Shown: positions 1 through 9,230, counted from the first letter of the stretch. The stretch is 64,000 bases of DNA from an uncultured Lachnospiraceae bacterium (GCA_910579495.1 CAJTVD010000001.1:174000-237999), one strand, 5' to 3'. A program made the numbers and translations. The notes: generated by a model not told the origin, from the sequence alone.

Positions 1-318
1 GTAGAAAAACAGGGCATAGCGCCCAAATGCCTTTTGGAACCCCTCCGGCAGCCTTTGCCTCCCGGCCAGGAAAACAATTCCTCCCACTACCAATAAAATA
101 ACCAGGAGCGCCCCTGCGTAAAGCATCCATTCCCCCACAGAAAAAGGGAAAAGCCCGGTGAACCGCCCATAGGTTTCCACCCATAAAGGAAAGATCCAGG
201 TTACATAAAAATCGCAGAAACCACGCCATGCCCTGCCTGCAATATTTAACAGTGCTGCAAACACAATAAGGCCGCCTGGTATGATAAGTCTCCATTTTTT
301 CAATATGCTATCTCCCAT
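1..318 (-). CDS. DUF3810 family membrane protein, N-terminal part (cut by window edge)
   Basis: An open frame of 106 codons runs from an ATG at 318 off the left edge of the window. A short basic N-terminus is followed by a hydrophobic segment, an aromatic-rich stretch with FCDFYVTWIFPLW, a FPFSVGEW motif, and a second membrane segment (LLVILLVVGGIVFLAG). The FPFSVGE motif between the first two membrane helices is characteristic of DUF3810 proteins, which elsewhere carry a zincin-like HExxH motif further downstream. That part lies outside the window, so the call rests on the first third only. The gene diverges from the symporter gene at 402. Function is unknown. Confidence 0.6.
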   Translation of the reverse strand, partial: MGDSILKKWRLIIPGGLIVFAALLNIAGRAWRGFCDFYVTWIFPLWVETYGRFTGLFPFSVGEWMLYAGALLVILLVVGGIVFLAGRQRLPEGFQKAFGRYALFFY

Positions 319-401
319 TTTTAGACGTCCGCTACAAAATTACTCATATCTCTTCCCCAAGCCTACTATATTAATAATAAGATAACCTGGGCAGGAAAAA
401 T

Positions 402-1718
402 ATGCAGCCAGTATTTACATTTATCCAATCCACCAATCAGTTTCTGTGGAGCGGCCCCCTTTTATTCCTTCTGATGGGAACCCATTTATATTTTACCATG
501 AAATTAGACTTTCCGCAGAAAAATATTTTCAAAGCCATACGCCTGTCCGTAACTCCTTCCAAAAAGGAGGGCGGGAATAATCTTTCTGTGTTTGCCACCT
601 TATCCACCACCCTGGCGGCTACTTTGGGAACCGGCAATATCATCGGCGTTTCCACTGCTGTAGCCTTAGGGGGTCCAGGCGCTATTTTCTGGTGCTGGGC
701 CACAGGGATCCTGGGCATGGCCACCGCCTATGCAGAATGCTTCTTAAGCGTCCGCTTCCGCAGCAGGCGTCCCGACGGCACCTACCAGGGTGGCCCCATG
801 TATGTTTGGGAAAATGGCTTACACCGGCCCTGGGTGGGGAAATTTTACGGTTTTCTTACACTGGCAGCGGCATTTGGCGTAGGCTGTACCACCCAGTCCA
901 ACTCCATCACCCAGACCACTTCCTTAAGCTTCGGCCTAAATCCCCATATAGCAGGGCTGGCCGCTGCTGTTCTGGCAGGGCTTGTAATTGTAGGCGGAAT
1001 ACGCTCCATCGGAAATGTGTGTATGAAAATTGTGCCTTTTCTGGCAGTCCTTTATACCGCTGCCTGCCTGTTTCTTCTTTTTCTCAACAGGGATGCGCTT
1101 CTGCCTGCAATAAAGCTGATTTTGGCCCATGCCCTCTCCCCACGGGCAGCGGTGGGCGGCGCTGTGGGCTCTTCCCTGATCGTCACCGCCAGGTACGGCA
1201 TTGCCAGGGGGCTTTTCACCAATGAGGCTGGCATTGGCACAGCGGCGATTGCTGCGGCGGCCTCCGAAACCGACAATCCCGCCCATCAGGCATATGTTTC
1301 CATGACTGCGGTGTTCTGGGATACTGTAGTCATGTGCCTGCTCAGCGGGCTGGTAATCGTCACCAACACCATCCGCCACCCCTTCTCCGCCCTTAAGGTC
1401 AATGAAGCAGGGCTTACAGAAGCCGCTTTTGCCTACCTGCCTTTTGGTGGCAGCGTTTTCCTCTCCCTTTGCCTTGTGGCCTTTGCCATCACCACTTTGA
1501 TCGGCTGGTCTTACTTAGGGGAGCAGGCTTACCGTTATATAACCGGAAATAAAGGGATATTTTTTTATAAGGTGGCTTATATTGTTATGATTTATATTGG
1601 GGCAGTCCTGCCTTTAAATCTGGTATGGGAGTGTACGGACCTGATCAATGCCATGATGGTCCTGCCCAATGTGGCAGCGCTGTTTCTTCTGCAAAAGCAT
1701 TTACGGCACAAATTATAA
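402..1718 (+). CDS. AGCS family amino acid (alanine/glycine):cation symporter
   Basis: A 438-residue, strongly hydrophobic protein of normal length for the alanine/glycine:cation symporter family (AlsT/DagA/YrbD type), with about 10-11 membrane helices. Family motifs are visible: GTGNIIGVSTAVALGGPGA near residue 77, a GGPMYVWE loop near residue 130, and NEAGIGTAAIAAAAS near residue 275, which forms part of the substrate/Na+ site in characterised homologues. It should take up a small neutral amino acid with Na+ or H+. The exact substrate cannot be read from sequence. The ATG at 402 has a weak GGCAGGA upstream. It stands alone, divergent from the DUF3810 gene; the MATE gene downstream has its own promoter. 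Confidence 0.85.
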   Translation: MQPVFTFIQSTNQFLWSGPLLFLLMGTHLYFTMKLDFPQKNIFKAIRLSVTPSKKEGGNNLSVFATLSTTLAATLGTGNIIGVSTAVALGGPGAIFWCWATGILGMATAYAECFLSVRFRSRRPDGTYQGGPMYVWENGLHRPWVGKFYGFLTLAAAFGVGCTTQSNSITQTTSLSFGLNPHIAGLAAAVLAGLVIVGGIRSIGNVCMKIVPFLAVLYTAACLFLLFLNRDALLPAIKLILAHALSPRAAVGGAVGSSLIVTARYGIARGLFTNEAGIGTAAIAAAASETDNPAHQAYVSMTAVFWDTVVMCLLSGLVIVTNTIRHPFSALKVNEAGLTEAAFAYLPFGGSVFLSLCLVAFAITTLIGWSYLGEQAYRYITGNKGIFFYKVAYIVMIYIGAVLPLNLVWECTDLINAMMVLPNVAALFLLQKHLRHKL

Positions 1719-1780
1719 GTATACCCATGCGGGGGAGTTTCCGCTGCCAAAGATACCTTTTCATAGCCGGTCTTTTGGTG

Positions 1781-1809
1781 TTGCATATTTTCCTTTTGGC
1801 CTGTATAAT
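1781..1809 (+). promoter_or_regulatory. Sigma-A-type promoter of the MATE gene
   Basis: TTGCAT (1781-1786), a 17-base spacer, then a consensus TATAAT (1804-1809), 30 bases before the MATE start codon. Spacing and both hexamers fit a vegetative promoter. Confidence 0.7.
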
Positions 1810-1839
1810 ACTGATTTATGATTTGCCAGGAGGTTATCA

Positions 1840-3123
1840 ATGGGGAAAAAATATATGGGATACATTCTCCCATCCATGCTTTCATTTGTGCTCACAGGTG
1901 TTTATTCAATTATTGATGGAATTTTCGTAGGCAGGGCAATGGGCGACCCGGGCCTTGCCGCTATTAATATTGCATGGCCGCTGGTTGCCCTGATCATTTC
2001 TATGGGGACAGGGATCGGTATGGGTGCCGCTGTGATAGTTTCCTTAAACAAGGGAGCCGGGGAAGAAAAAAAAGCCCTGGAAGCGGAGGGCAACGCCTTT
2101 CTCCTTCTTTGGGGAGGCTCTCTTATACTGACTTTACTTCTCTTTGCCCTGGGTACTCCGCTGCTGGGGCTGCTGGGGGCAAAGGGAGAGCTTCTCCCTC
2201 TTGCGTCCACATATTTAAGGTACATTCTTCTGGGAGGCATTGTACAGGTTTTCGCTTCCGGCATGGTTCCCCTGATGCGCAACCGGGGGGCTTCCTTCTA
2301 TTCCATGTGCGCCATGGCAACAGGGTGTATCGCCAATATTCTGCTGGATTATTATCTGGTGATCGTCCTGCGGCTGGAGCTTATGGGGGCAGCCCTGGCA
2401 ACAGTGCTGGGACAGGTCCTCACCCTGATTTTTTGTATCGCCTTTTATATAAGGAAGAAAAACCGCCTTCCCCTGTCCAGTTTCAGCCCTAACAGGAAAG
2501 CGGCGGTTTCTATTTTGCGGGTGGCTGCCTCCCCCTTTGGGCTCACTTACCTGCCCTCTGTTACCATTATCTTTATGAACCTGCAGGCGTTAAAGTATGG
2601 CGGGGAAGAGGCAGTGAGTGCCTACGCGGTGCTGGCCTACATTGTTTCCTTTATGGAGCTTTTAGTTCAGGGCATCGGGGACGGAAGCCAGCCCCTGCTC
2701 TCCTTAAGCCAGGGGGGCGGGGATAAGAAAACCCTGAAAACCTATGCCAGATGGACTTTCACCCTTGGGATTTCCTTTGGAATCGCAGGCGCTTTGCTCT
2801 TTTTCCTTTTAAGGGACTTTGTCCCGGTTATTTACGGGACTTCCCCCCAGGCAGCGGCATACATTGTGTATGCCACCCCGGCTTTTTCCCTGGTAATGGC
2901 TCTCTATGGCCTGACCAAGCCAGCAGTTTCTTATTTATATGCAACCCACAAGGTATTTCTCTCCAGCCTTCTGGTCTATGGGGAAATTCTTCTGACCCTG
3001 GCTTTTATTTTTGCGCTTCCCCTTTTTCTGGGGCTTGACGGGGTATGGTATACCATCCCTGCCGTCCAGGCAGTCCTTGGCGCGTGCAGCCTGTGTTTCC
3101 TGAAAAGGGCAGGCTTATCGTAA
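1840..3123 (+). CDS. MATE family efflux transporter
   Basis: A 427-residue integral membrane protein with about 12 predicted helices in two similar halves, the usual size for multidrug and toxic compound extrusion (MATE) transporters (MepA/NorM-like). The N-terminal half shows the typical PSMLSFVLTGVYSIIDGIFVGRAMG segment in shortened form (TGVYSIIDGIFVGRAMG), in which the helix-2 aspartate of the family is present. Such proteins export cationic drugs or metabolites using Na+ or H+. The substrate is not predictable here. The start ATG at 1840 follows AGGAGG at good distance. The gene has its own promoter and ends at a bidirectional terminator shared with the convergent GH13 gene. Confidence 0.85.
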   Translation: MGKKYMGYILPSMLSFVLTGVYSIIDGIFVGRAMGDPGLAAINIAWPLVALIISMGTGIGMGAAVIVSLNKGAGEEKKALEAEGNAFLLLWGGSLILTLLLFALGTPLLGLLGAKGELLPLASTYLRYILLGGIVQVFASGMVPLMRNRGASFYSMCAMATGCIANILLDYYLVIVLRLELMGAALATVLGQVLTLIFCIAFYIRKKNRLPLSSFSPNRKAAVSILRVAASPFGLTYLPSVTIIFMNLQALKYGGEEAVSAYAVLAYIVSFMELLVQGIGDGSQPLLSLSQGGGDKKTLKTYARWTFTLGISFGIAGALLFFLLRDFVPVIYGTSPQAAAYIVYATPAFSLVMALYGLTKPAVSYLYATHKVFLSSLLVYGEILLTLAFIFALPLFLGLDGVWYTIPAVQAVLGACSLCFLKRAGLS

Positions 3124-3128
3124 TTAAA

Positions 3129-3156
3129 GGGAGAATGCCTGTCCGGGCATTCTCCC
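3129..3156. terminator. Bidirectional terminator between MATE and GH13 genes
   Basis: A perfect 11-bp inverted repeat (GGGAGAATGCC / GGCATTCTCCC) with a 6-base loop lies between two convergent genes. On the minus strand the stem is followed by TTTAATTA. On the plus strand the U-tract is poor. Confidence 0.7.
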
Positions 3157-3179
3157 CATACTTTACTGTAAGATATTTT

Positions 3180-4847
3180 TCAGACGCGCTCTAACACCAC
3201 CGCCTGGTAGGGCTGTAACAGAAGCTGCCCGTCCCGCTGTTTTAAGCGGCCATAATTATTCAGCAGCACTTTGCCGTCATAGTGCCCCTTAGTCTGGGCA
3301 CATTCATTAGCCATATTGGCAAACACCAGCAACTCCTGCCCATCCTTGCTGCGCATGAAGCTCCAAAGTTGGCCAGAGTCCTCCTCTAAGGGGGTAAAGC
3401 TGCCGTAAAGCCAGTTCTTTTTGTAAAGGCAGTCCTTGCGCAGGGCAACCAGCCTGCGGTAAAAGGCAAGCAGGGAATGGGAATCCTGCTGGGCTTTCTC
3501 CACATTCACGTCAGTATAATTGGGGTTGACGGCAAACCAGGGAGTAACCTCCGAAAAGCCACCATTTGGCCCATCATTCCATTGCATGGGCGTGCGGGCG
3601 TTTTCCCGGCAGTTCCGGTTGATCTTATCAAGCGCCTGCTTGGGGCTCATCCCCTGGGCAAGATAGCCCTGATAACTATTGTGGGTCGCCAGGTCCACAT
3701 AATCCTCTATTTTCTCCCTGGGAAAACCTGTCATGCCGATTTCCTGCCCCTGATAAAGCATGGGAACACCGGAAAGGAAAAAGTACAGCACAGGCAGCAT
3801 GGACAGGCTGTAAAAATTCTGGTCTTCCTTTGGCAGGTAGCGGTCGGGTATCCGGATCATATCGTGGTTTTCCAGGTAATTGCAGAAAAATCCTTTGCCC
3901 TCCATATTCCTTTGCCTTTCAAAGACACGGTTGCGGACATCCAAAAGCATTTCCCCGTCCCGGTCTCTCCAGTCGCCGTCAAGACGGCTGTGGAAACAAT
4001 GGCAAAAATCAAATACTGTACTGTAATATCCGTCCTCCCCTATATAGGCCTCCAGTCTCTCCTCCGGTATATCGTCAACCTCCGCCAGCGTAAAGCAGTC
4101 ATATTTTTCAAAAGTCTTTGTCTTTAATTCCCTGAGATACTCCTCAATGCCCTCCACATTCCGGAAATATTCCATGCCGGAACAAAGCCCGTCTACGCCG
4201 TCTGCAGGCAGGTCGCCGCCGGAGAGATCCTTTTTGATATGGGCGATGGCGTCAATGCGGAACCCTCCAATCCCCATTGCCAGCCAGCCGTTGATCATTT
4301 CATAAAGGGCTTCCCGGAGTTTTTCGTTTTCCCAGTTTAAGTCCGGCTGCCCTACGGTGAAAAGGTGCAGGTAATAATAGTCACTTCCCGCCAGCTTCTC
4401 CCAGGCGCTTCCCCCAAAAATGGAACGCCAGTTATTGGGCGGCTGCCCGTCTTTTCCTTTTCTGAATATATAGTACTTCCCATATTCCCCCTCCGGGTCT
4501 TTACATGCCTCCCGGAACCAGGGATGCTCACTGGAAGTATGGTTGATCACCAGGTCCATGATAATGGTAATACCACGTTTTTTTGCCTCATCTATCAGCT
4601 TCTTTAGATCCTCGTTAGTCCCAAACACAGGGTCTACCTGTGTATAATCGGAAATATCATACCCGTTATCCATCATGGGGGAACGGTAAATGGGACAGAT
4701 CCAGACCATGCTAATGCCAAGGTCTGAAAGATAATCCAGCCTCTGCATGATTCCGGGGATATCCCCTATGCCGTCCGAATTCGTGTCCTGAAAACTTTTG
4801 GGATAGATCTGATAACCAATCAGATCATGCCACCACTTCTCTTTCAT
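3180..4847 (-). CDS. GH13 alpha-glucosidase (oligo-1,6-glucosidase/maltase type)
   Basis: A 555-residue cytoplasmic glycoside hydrolase of family 13, subfamily 31-like. It begins WWHDLIGYQIYPKSFQDTN, carries DLVINHTSSEHPWF (region I), QPDLNWEN (region V), FRIDAIAH with nucleophile Asp199, AEVDD with acid/base Glu256, and an ENHD region IV. It should hydrolyse terminal alpha-glucosidic bonds of short imported oligosaccharides. The residue after the nucleophile is Ala, where characterised alpha-1,6 enzymes usually have Val, so linkage preference is uncertain. Start: the ATG at 4847 is preceded by AGGAGTGATGGG; a longer frame to 5009 encodes non-homologous sequence overlapping the GH36 end. It is cotranscribed with the GH36 gene 83 bases upstream. 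Confidence 0.85.
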   Translation of the reverse strand: MKEKWWHDLIGYQIYPKSFQDTNSDGIGDIPGIMQRLDYLSDLGISMVWICPIYRSPMMDNGYDISDYTQVDPVFGTNEDLKKLIDEAKKRGITIIMDLVINHTSSEHPWFREACKDPEGEYGKYYIFRKGKDGQPPNNWRSIFGGSAWEKLAGSDYYYLHLFTVGQPDLNWENEKLREALYEMINGWLAMGIGGFRIDAIAHIKKDLSGGDLPADGVDGLCSGMEYFRNVEGIEEYLRELKTKTFEKYDCFTLAEVDDIPEERLEAYIGEDGYYSTVFDFCHCFHSRLDGDWRDRDGEMLLDVRNRVFERQRNMEGKGFFCNYLENHDMIRIPDRYLPKEDQNFYSLSMLPVLYFFLSGVPMLYQGQEIGMTGFPREKIEDYVDLATHNSYQGYLAQGMSPKQALDKINRNCRENARTPMQWNDGPNGGFSEVTPWFAVNPNYTDVNVEKAQQDSHSLLAFYRRLVALRKDCLYKKNWLYGSFTPLEEDSGQLWSFMRSKDGQELLVFANMANECAQTKGHYDGKVLLNNYGRLKQRDGQLLLQPYQAVVLERV

Positions 4848-4854
4848 CCCATCA

Positions 4855-4876
4855 CTCCTTATTCCAGTCCCGCGTC
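4855..4876 (-). repeat. Short repeat at GH13 ribosome-binding site (reverse-oriented copy)
   Basis: Upstream of the GH13 start, the minus strand reads GCGGGACTGGAATAAGGAG. It closely matches GCGGTACTGGAATAGGAGG upstream of the GH36 start (7131-7150). Read on the plus strand, both resemble the first part of the dispersed element seen near 19.3, 34.5, 44.5 and 59.1 kb (CAGTACCGCA). Degenerate, so moderate confidence. Confidence 0.4.
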
Positions 4877-4930
4877 TGCCCTTCCAGAGCCTTTCACCCG
4901 CAGTGGGCCCGGGAAGGGCGTCTGCTGTTT

Positions 4931-7120
4931 TTAGATTGCGTTCCATTCTATGAGAAGGCTCTCGTATTCCCCTGGCGTGCTTCCCAGGGTGAGCCCGCCG
5001 TTCATCCATACTCTGCCGCTGTGGACGTTGCCGTTCAGGGAGCAGATATAGTTCTTTTCCGGGTCAAGCCCCTTTACGATAGTATGTACGGGAAGGGCAT
5101 TGCCCTCTGCGGATGTCATCACCAGGGTCTCTAACGCATGGTTCTTTTCTTTATCCACAAACTCCCAGGCGCAGAACCGCTCTCCCGGCCCCAGAAGGCG
5201 GTAGTAGTCTCCCTCATGGGTAAGGGAATAGTATTTGTGGAAATCCGCAAGCTGTCCCTTCACCATCTCCTGTTCTTCTTCCGTCACCTTGTTTAGATCC
5301 AGCTCATAGCCAAAGCTGCCGGAGAGCGCCACATGCCCTCTTGTCTTAAAGGAGGTCACTCTCCCGGTCTGATGGTTGGGAACCGCAGACACATGGGCTC
5401 CCATAGAGCTTACCGGATAAAAGAAAGAGGTGCCGTACTGGATGCTCAGGCGGTTAACCGCGTCAGTGTTGTCACTGCACCATATCTGGGGGGAGTAATA
5501 AAGCATTGCCGCGTCAAAACGCCCGCCGCCCCCGCTGCAGCCCTCCAGCAGGATATCCGGGAACCTTCCCAGGAATTTTTCCAGAAGGTCATATACCCCC
5601 AGCACAAAGCGGTGGTACACTTCCCCGTTCCTGCTGCCTGAATATTCATGGCTGTAAATATCGCAAAGGCTCCGGTTCATATCCCATTTTACATAATCAA
5701 TGGGGGCGTTGGAAAGGATATCCGTAAGGCGTTCCAGCAGATATTCCCTCACATCCTCCCGGCTCATATCCAGCACAAGCTGGTTCCTGGCACGGTTCGG
5801 CTCCCTGCCCGGGATCCGGAGTGCCCAGTCCGGGTGCTCCCTGAAAAGGTCACTGTCCTCGGATATCATTTCCGGCTCAAACCACAGGCCGAAATGCATC
5901 CCCATATCATGGATCTTTTCCCCTAACTGCTTTAAGCTGCCGCCCAGCTTTTTCTCGTTTACGAACCAGTCGCCCAGCCCGCTGTTATCGTCTTCCCTCT
6001 TTCCGAACCAGCCATCGTCAAGCACCAGCATCTCGATCCCAAGCTTTGATGCCTGCCCGGCGATCTTCAGCAGCTTTTCTTCATTAAAATCAAAATAGGT
6101 AGCTTCCCAGTTGTTTAACAGCACCGGGCGTTTGGCGGTCTTGTATTTTCCCCGGCACATATGCTCTTTCAAAATCCAATGGTACTGCTGGGAAAGTTTG
6201 GTAAAGCCCCTATCCGAATACCCCAAGATCACCTGGGGCGCGTCAAAGACCTCCCCTTCCTTTAAGCAGAAGGAAAAATGCGAGGGATGGATGCCCATCA
6301 TTGCCCTGGTCTGCCCTCTCTGGTCTTTCTGCACAGAAGCGATAAAGTTACTGCTGTATACCAGGCACATGCCATAGCATTCCCCTTCGTCCTCCGTAGC
6401 CCCTTTGGTGCACAGGATCACGGAAGGGTTATAGTGATGGCTGGAAGTTCCCCGGATACTCCCCACTTCCAGTTTCGTGCGTCCCACCAGGTTTCTCTCC
6501 AGGCTCCGCTCCATGGCATGCCTGCCCGGGAAGGTAACGAATTCATAATCCCCATATTGAAAATCCAGGCAGCAGGAAAGGCACTGGGTAAGGGCCACCT
6601 GGCTGCTTCCATGGTTTTCTACCCGCACCGCCCTGGTTATGATGTTTTCCTTCTCAAAAACCCCGTAATACAGGCGTACTGTCACATCAGAAGCTCTTTC
6701 CTTCATGGTGACCACCAATGTCTCCCCTTTTTCATCTTCCGTGTCAAAAAGGGAGGGCATCCCTGCTACCTTATAAGAATAAGGAAGGATCTGGTATCCG
6801 CTGAAACGGAAATCCGCCGCTATGCTGCCGTCGCTGTGCACCAGCTCCACACAGCCGCCCCGGTAGTCCCCCACGCCGCTGGAGGGCAGCTCCTGGGGCA
6901 GGCAGTCTAAAGAATAAGTCCTGTCTGCCGCCGCTTCCACAGGATTGCCCGAAAAACCTACGTCTGCCTGAAAGATCAGATCCGCCAGGCTTTCATTGTC
7001 TATCCGTTTTCCATAATAGGTATGCAGGAGCACGCCATGTTTGTCCGCATACATCTGATATGTGCTGTCCTTTGTATGCAAAAGAAACAGCCTGCCATCT
7101 TCTCCTGTCCAAATTGCCAT
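4931..7120 (-). CDS. GH36 alpha-galactosidase
   Basis: A 729-residue protein of typical GH36 length (MelA/AgaN/RafA type) without a signal peptide, so cytoplasmic. It shows an N-terminal beta-sandwich region, then the (beta/alpha)8 barrel with LDDGWFGKR, GLWFEPEM, DYVKWDMNR (nucleophile Asp near residue 479), EGCSGGGGRFD and WCSDNTDA (acid/base Asp near 550). It should remove terminal alpha-1,6-galactose from melibiose, raffinose or stachyose delivered by the adjacent ABC importer; the GH13 enzyme downstream could process the glucosyl products. The start ATG follows AGGAGGATTTTTGA. A promoter at 7204-7232 and a terminator at 7333-7358 make it separately transcribed from the importer. Confidence 0.92.
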   Translation of the reverse strand: MAIWTGEDGRLFLLHTKDSTYQMYADKHGVLLHTYYGKRIDNESLADLIFQADVGFSGNPVEAAADRTYSLDCLPQELPSSGVGDYRGGCVELVHSDGSIAADFRFSGYQILPYSYKVAGMPSLFDTEDEKGETLVVTMKERASDVTVRLYYGVFEKENIITRAVRVENHGSSQVALTQCLSCCLDFQYGDYEFVTFPGRHAMERSLERNLVGRTKLEVGSIRGTSSHHYNPSVILCTKGATEDEGECYGMCLVYSSNFIASVQKDQRGQTRAMMGIHPSHFSFCLKEGEVFDAPQVILGYSDRGFTKLSQQYHWILKEHMCRGKYKTAKRPVLLNNWEATYFDFNEEKLLKIAGQASKLGIEMLVLDDGWFGKREDDNSGLGDWFVNEKKLGGSLKQLGEKIHDMGMHFGLWFEPEMISEDSDLFREHPDWALRIPGREPNRARNQLVLDMSREDVREYLLERLTDILSNAPIDYVKWDMNRSLCDIYSHEYSGSRNGEVYHRFVLGVYDLLEKFLGRFPDILLEGCSGGGGRFDAAMLYYSPQIWCSDNTDAVNRLSIQYGTSFFYPVSSMGAHVSAVPNHQTGRVTSFKTRGHVALSGSFGYELDLNKVTEEEQEMVKGQLADFHKYYSLTHEGDYYRLLGPGERFCAWEFVDKEKNHALETLVMTSAEGNALPVHTIVKGLDPEKNYICSLNGNVHSGRVWMNGGLTLGSTPGEYESLLIEWNAI

Positions 7121-7130
7121 TCAAAAATCC

Positions 7131-7162
7131 TCCTATTCCAGTACCGCATCCGCCGGGATGCT
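7131..7162 (-). repeat. Short repeat at GH36 ribosome-binding site (reverse-oriented copy)
   Basis: The plus strand reads CAGTACCGCATCC then GCCGGGATGC at 7139-7160. This matches the core of the dispersed element (CAGTACCGCA, then GGGATGC as at 34.5 kb) but in the opposite orientation to the gene. Its edge supplies the AGGAGG used by the GH36 gene. Confidence 0.4.
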
Positions 7163-7203
7163 GTTTTCAGTTGACCCAAGCCAGGTTTTCCGGCCTTTCT
7201 ATT

Positions 7204-7232
7204 ACCATACAATGGAAAGTGCCATCTTACAA
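7204..7232 (-). promoter_or_regulatory. Promoter of the GH36-GH13 operon
   Basis: Minus strand: TTGTAA (7232-7227), 17-base spacer, TATGGT (7209-7204), about 84 bases before the GH36 start codon. It lies downstream of the importer terminator, so it would allow independent expression of the two hydrolases. Confidence 0.55.
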
Positions 7233-7332
7233 GCGGATTCCGGAAAAATAATGGCCGTAACCCTCCAGGTTCCCCTTCCGCCAGCCCAGGCAGATGCCCT
7301 CTTTCCCACGCTCTCCCGCCCGTATTTACAAA

Positions 7333-7358
7333 AGACCCCTGCCCCAGGGCAGGAGTCT
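7333..7358 (-). terminator. Terminator of the sugar ABC importer operon
   Basis: An 11-bp stem with one G-U pair (AGACTCCTGCC / GGCAGGGGTCT), 4-base loop, followed on the minus strand by TTTTGTAAAT. It lies 25 bases after the second permease gene. Confidence 0.65.
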
Positions 7359-7382
7359 TCCAAACAGCAAGTTAACTGTCCC

Positions 7383-8264
7383 TTACTCTTTTACCGCTCC
7401 AATTACCATGCCAGAAACAAAGTATTTCTGCAAGAAAGGATAGATGATCAACAGCGGGATCGTGGAAACCACGATCTTGGTGGCATTGAAAGTACGGTTA
7501 TTCATGGATGCCATCTGTTTTAACTGCTCTGCGTCAGTTACCTGGGTAATATCAACGGTAAGCTGCTGGATATAAGTCTGCAACGGGTACATTGCTGATT
7601 TGCTCATATAAATCAAGCCGGAAAAATAATCGTTCCAGTGGTTGACAATGGAGAACAACGCCACGGTTGCCAACGCCGGAAGGGATACTGGCAGATAGAT
7701 CTGTACCAGGATCTGGATAGGGCTTGCGCCGTCGATCCGCGCCGCCTCGTCCAAAGACTCCGGCACTCCTTTAAAGAAGTTGATCAGCAGGATAACGTTG
7801 AATACCGGAACCGCTCCCGGGAGCACCAAAGACCAGATCGTATTGGTCAGGTGGAGGTTGCTCACTACCATGAACAGCGGGATGATACCGCCGGAAAACA
7901 GCATGGCAAAAATAACGAACTTGATATAGACCTCACGTGCCGGGAAACGCAGCTTGCTCTTAGAGAGCGGATAAGCCATGCTTACGGTAAAGAACATATT
8001 GATCGCCAGCCCCAGGATCACCCTTTCTACAGAGATCACGAAGGATTTCCAGAACTGTGCATCCTCCAGCAGTTTCTTATAAGTAGCAAATGTAAAGTCC
8101 TTGGGAAGGAAGCCCACCTCATTGGCTGCCACTGCGTCGCTTCCGCTCAGGGAAATCGCAAGCATATTGATCAAAGGAAGCAGGCAGCTTAAAGTAAGGA
8201 TAATGACTACTGCCCATATGACCACTCTGGATACCAGTCTTATGTAATTTACTTTTTTATTCAT
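7383..8264 (-). CDS. Carbohydrate ABC transporter permease, LplC/YtcP-like
   Basis: A 293-residue inner-membrane permease with about six helices. The binding-protein-dependent transport (MetI-like) signature EAARIDGASPIQIL is visible in the cytoplasmic loop that contacts the ATPase. It pairs with the LplB-like permease directly upstream (11-base gap) and with the lipoprotein at 9362. No ATPase gene lies in the locus; importers of this class often share one multitask ATPase (MsmX/MsmK type) encoded elsewhere. The C-terminus (QKYFVSGMVIGAVKE) is typical. Substrate is inferred from the neighbouring GH36/GH13 genes as an alpha-galactoside or alpha-glucoside. Confidence 0.85.
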   Translation of the reverse strand: MNKKVNYIRLVSRVVIWAVVIILTLSCLLPLINMLAISLSGSDAVAANEVGFLPKDFTFATYKKLLEDAQFWKSFVISVERVILGLAINMFFTVSMAYPLSKSKLRFPAREVYIKFVIFAMLFSGGIIPLFMVVSNLHLTNTIWSLVLPGAVPVFNVILLINFFKGVPESLDEAARIDGASPIQILVQIYLPVSLPALATVALFSIVNHWNDYFSGLIYMSKSAMYPLQTYIQQLTVDITQVTDAEQLKQMASMNNRTFNATKIVVSTIPLLIIYPFLQKYFVSGMVIGAVKE

Positions 8265-8275
8265 GATGCCCCTCC

Positions 8276-9211
8276 TTAAAAGATACCGCTTCCGGTAAGC
8301 TTCTTCGCACCTTTATTGGCGCCCATGATCAACAGGAAACTGATAATGGATTTGAATAATCCCACTGCGGTACCGATACTGTACTGCCGCTCTACCATAC
8401 CAATCCTGTAAACGTAAGTATCAATGATATCGCCGGTCTCATACACGATAGGGTTGTAAAGGTTGAATACCTGGTCAAAACCTGCATTCAAGATATTTCC
8501 AAGGTTTAACGCTGTCATCAGGATGATGGTGGGCAGCAGGCTGGGCAGAGTGATATGAAGGGTCTGCTTAAACCGGTTTGCGCCATCAATGGATGCCGCT
8601 TCGTAAAGCCCTAAGTCAATGCCTGTGAGGGCAGCCAGGTAAACCACTGAGTTATAACCGAATTCCTTCCATACATCTGTTGCCACGATCACCTTGCGGA
8701 ACCAGTTGTTATCTGCCAGGAACTGGATGGGTTCTCCCCCCAGGGCTGTGATGATGGAGTTGAAAGGGCCTGAAAAGGAAAACATATTGGTAACTACCGT
8801 TGCCAGCACTACCCAGGATAAGAAGTGAGGCAGGTAAACTACTGTCTGGAAAAATTTCTTGCAGACACTGACGGTGATCTCGTTGAGCAAAATAGCGAAC
8901 ATCACCGGCACAACGATATTGAAAAGCAGTTTTGCAAATGCGATCACCAGGGTATTTATAAATACCTGGCGGCTGTCAGGAAGGCTGAAAATAAATTTAA
9001 AATTATCAAAGCCCACCCATTTGGAACCAAAAACTCCCTTTGCCGGGACATAATTCTGGAACGCCATCAAGGAGCCAAACAACGGCACAAACACAAACAG
9101 GAATAACATGATCATGCCGGGAAGCATCATCAGATGGAACATTTTTTTCTCTCTGCCCGCAAATTCTGTTTTTCCCCCGCCGGCAGATACTGCGTTACTT
9201 GCTTGCTTCAT
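8276..9211 (-). CDS. Carbohydrate ABC transporter permease, LplB-like
   Basis: A 311-residue permease with about six membrane helices and an EAA loop (EAASIDGANRFKQTLHITLP). A short Ala/Gly/Lys-rich cytoplasmic N-terminus precedes the first helix (MMLPGMIMLFLFVFVPLFGS), as usual for LplB/UgpA-like subunits. I chose the ATG at 9211 because GGGGGATG lies seven bases upstream. The in-frame ATG at 9226 has its purine tract directly against it, and the frame beyond that runs through a stem-loop at 9231-9255. It forms the membrane channel with the LplC-like subunit and receives substrate from the lipoprotein at 9362. Confidence 0.85.
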   Translation of the reverse strand: MKQASNAVSAGGGKTEFAGREKKMFHLMMLPGMIMLFLFVFVPLFGSLMAFQNYVPAKGVFGSKWVGFDNFKFIFSLPDSRQVFINTLVIAFAKLLFNIVVPVMFAILLNEITVSVCKKFFQTVVYLPHFLSWVVLATVVTNMFSFSGPFNSIITALGGEPIQFLADNNWFRKVIVATDVWKEFGYNSVVYLAALTGIDLGLYEAASIDGANRFKQTLHITLPSLLPTIILMTALNLGNILNAGFDQVFNLYNPIVYETGDIIDTYVYRIGMVERQYSIGTAVGLFKSIISFLLIMGANKGAKKLTGSGIF

Positions 9212-9230
9212 ATCTTCATCCCCCATTCCT

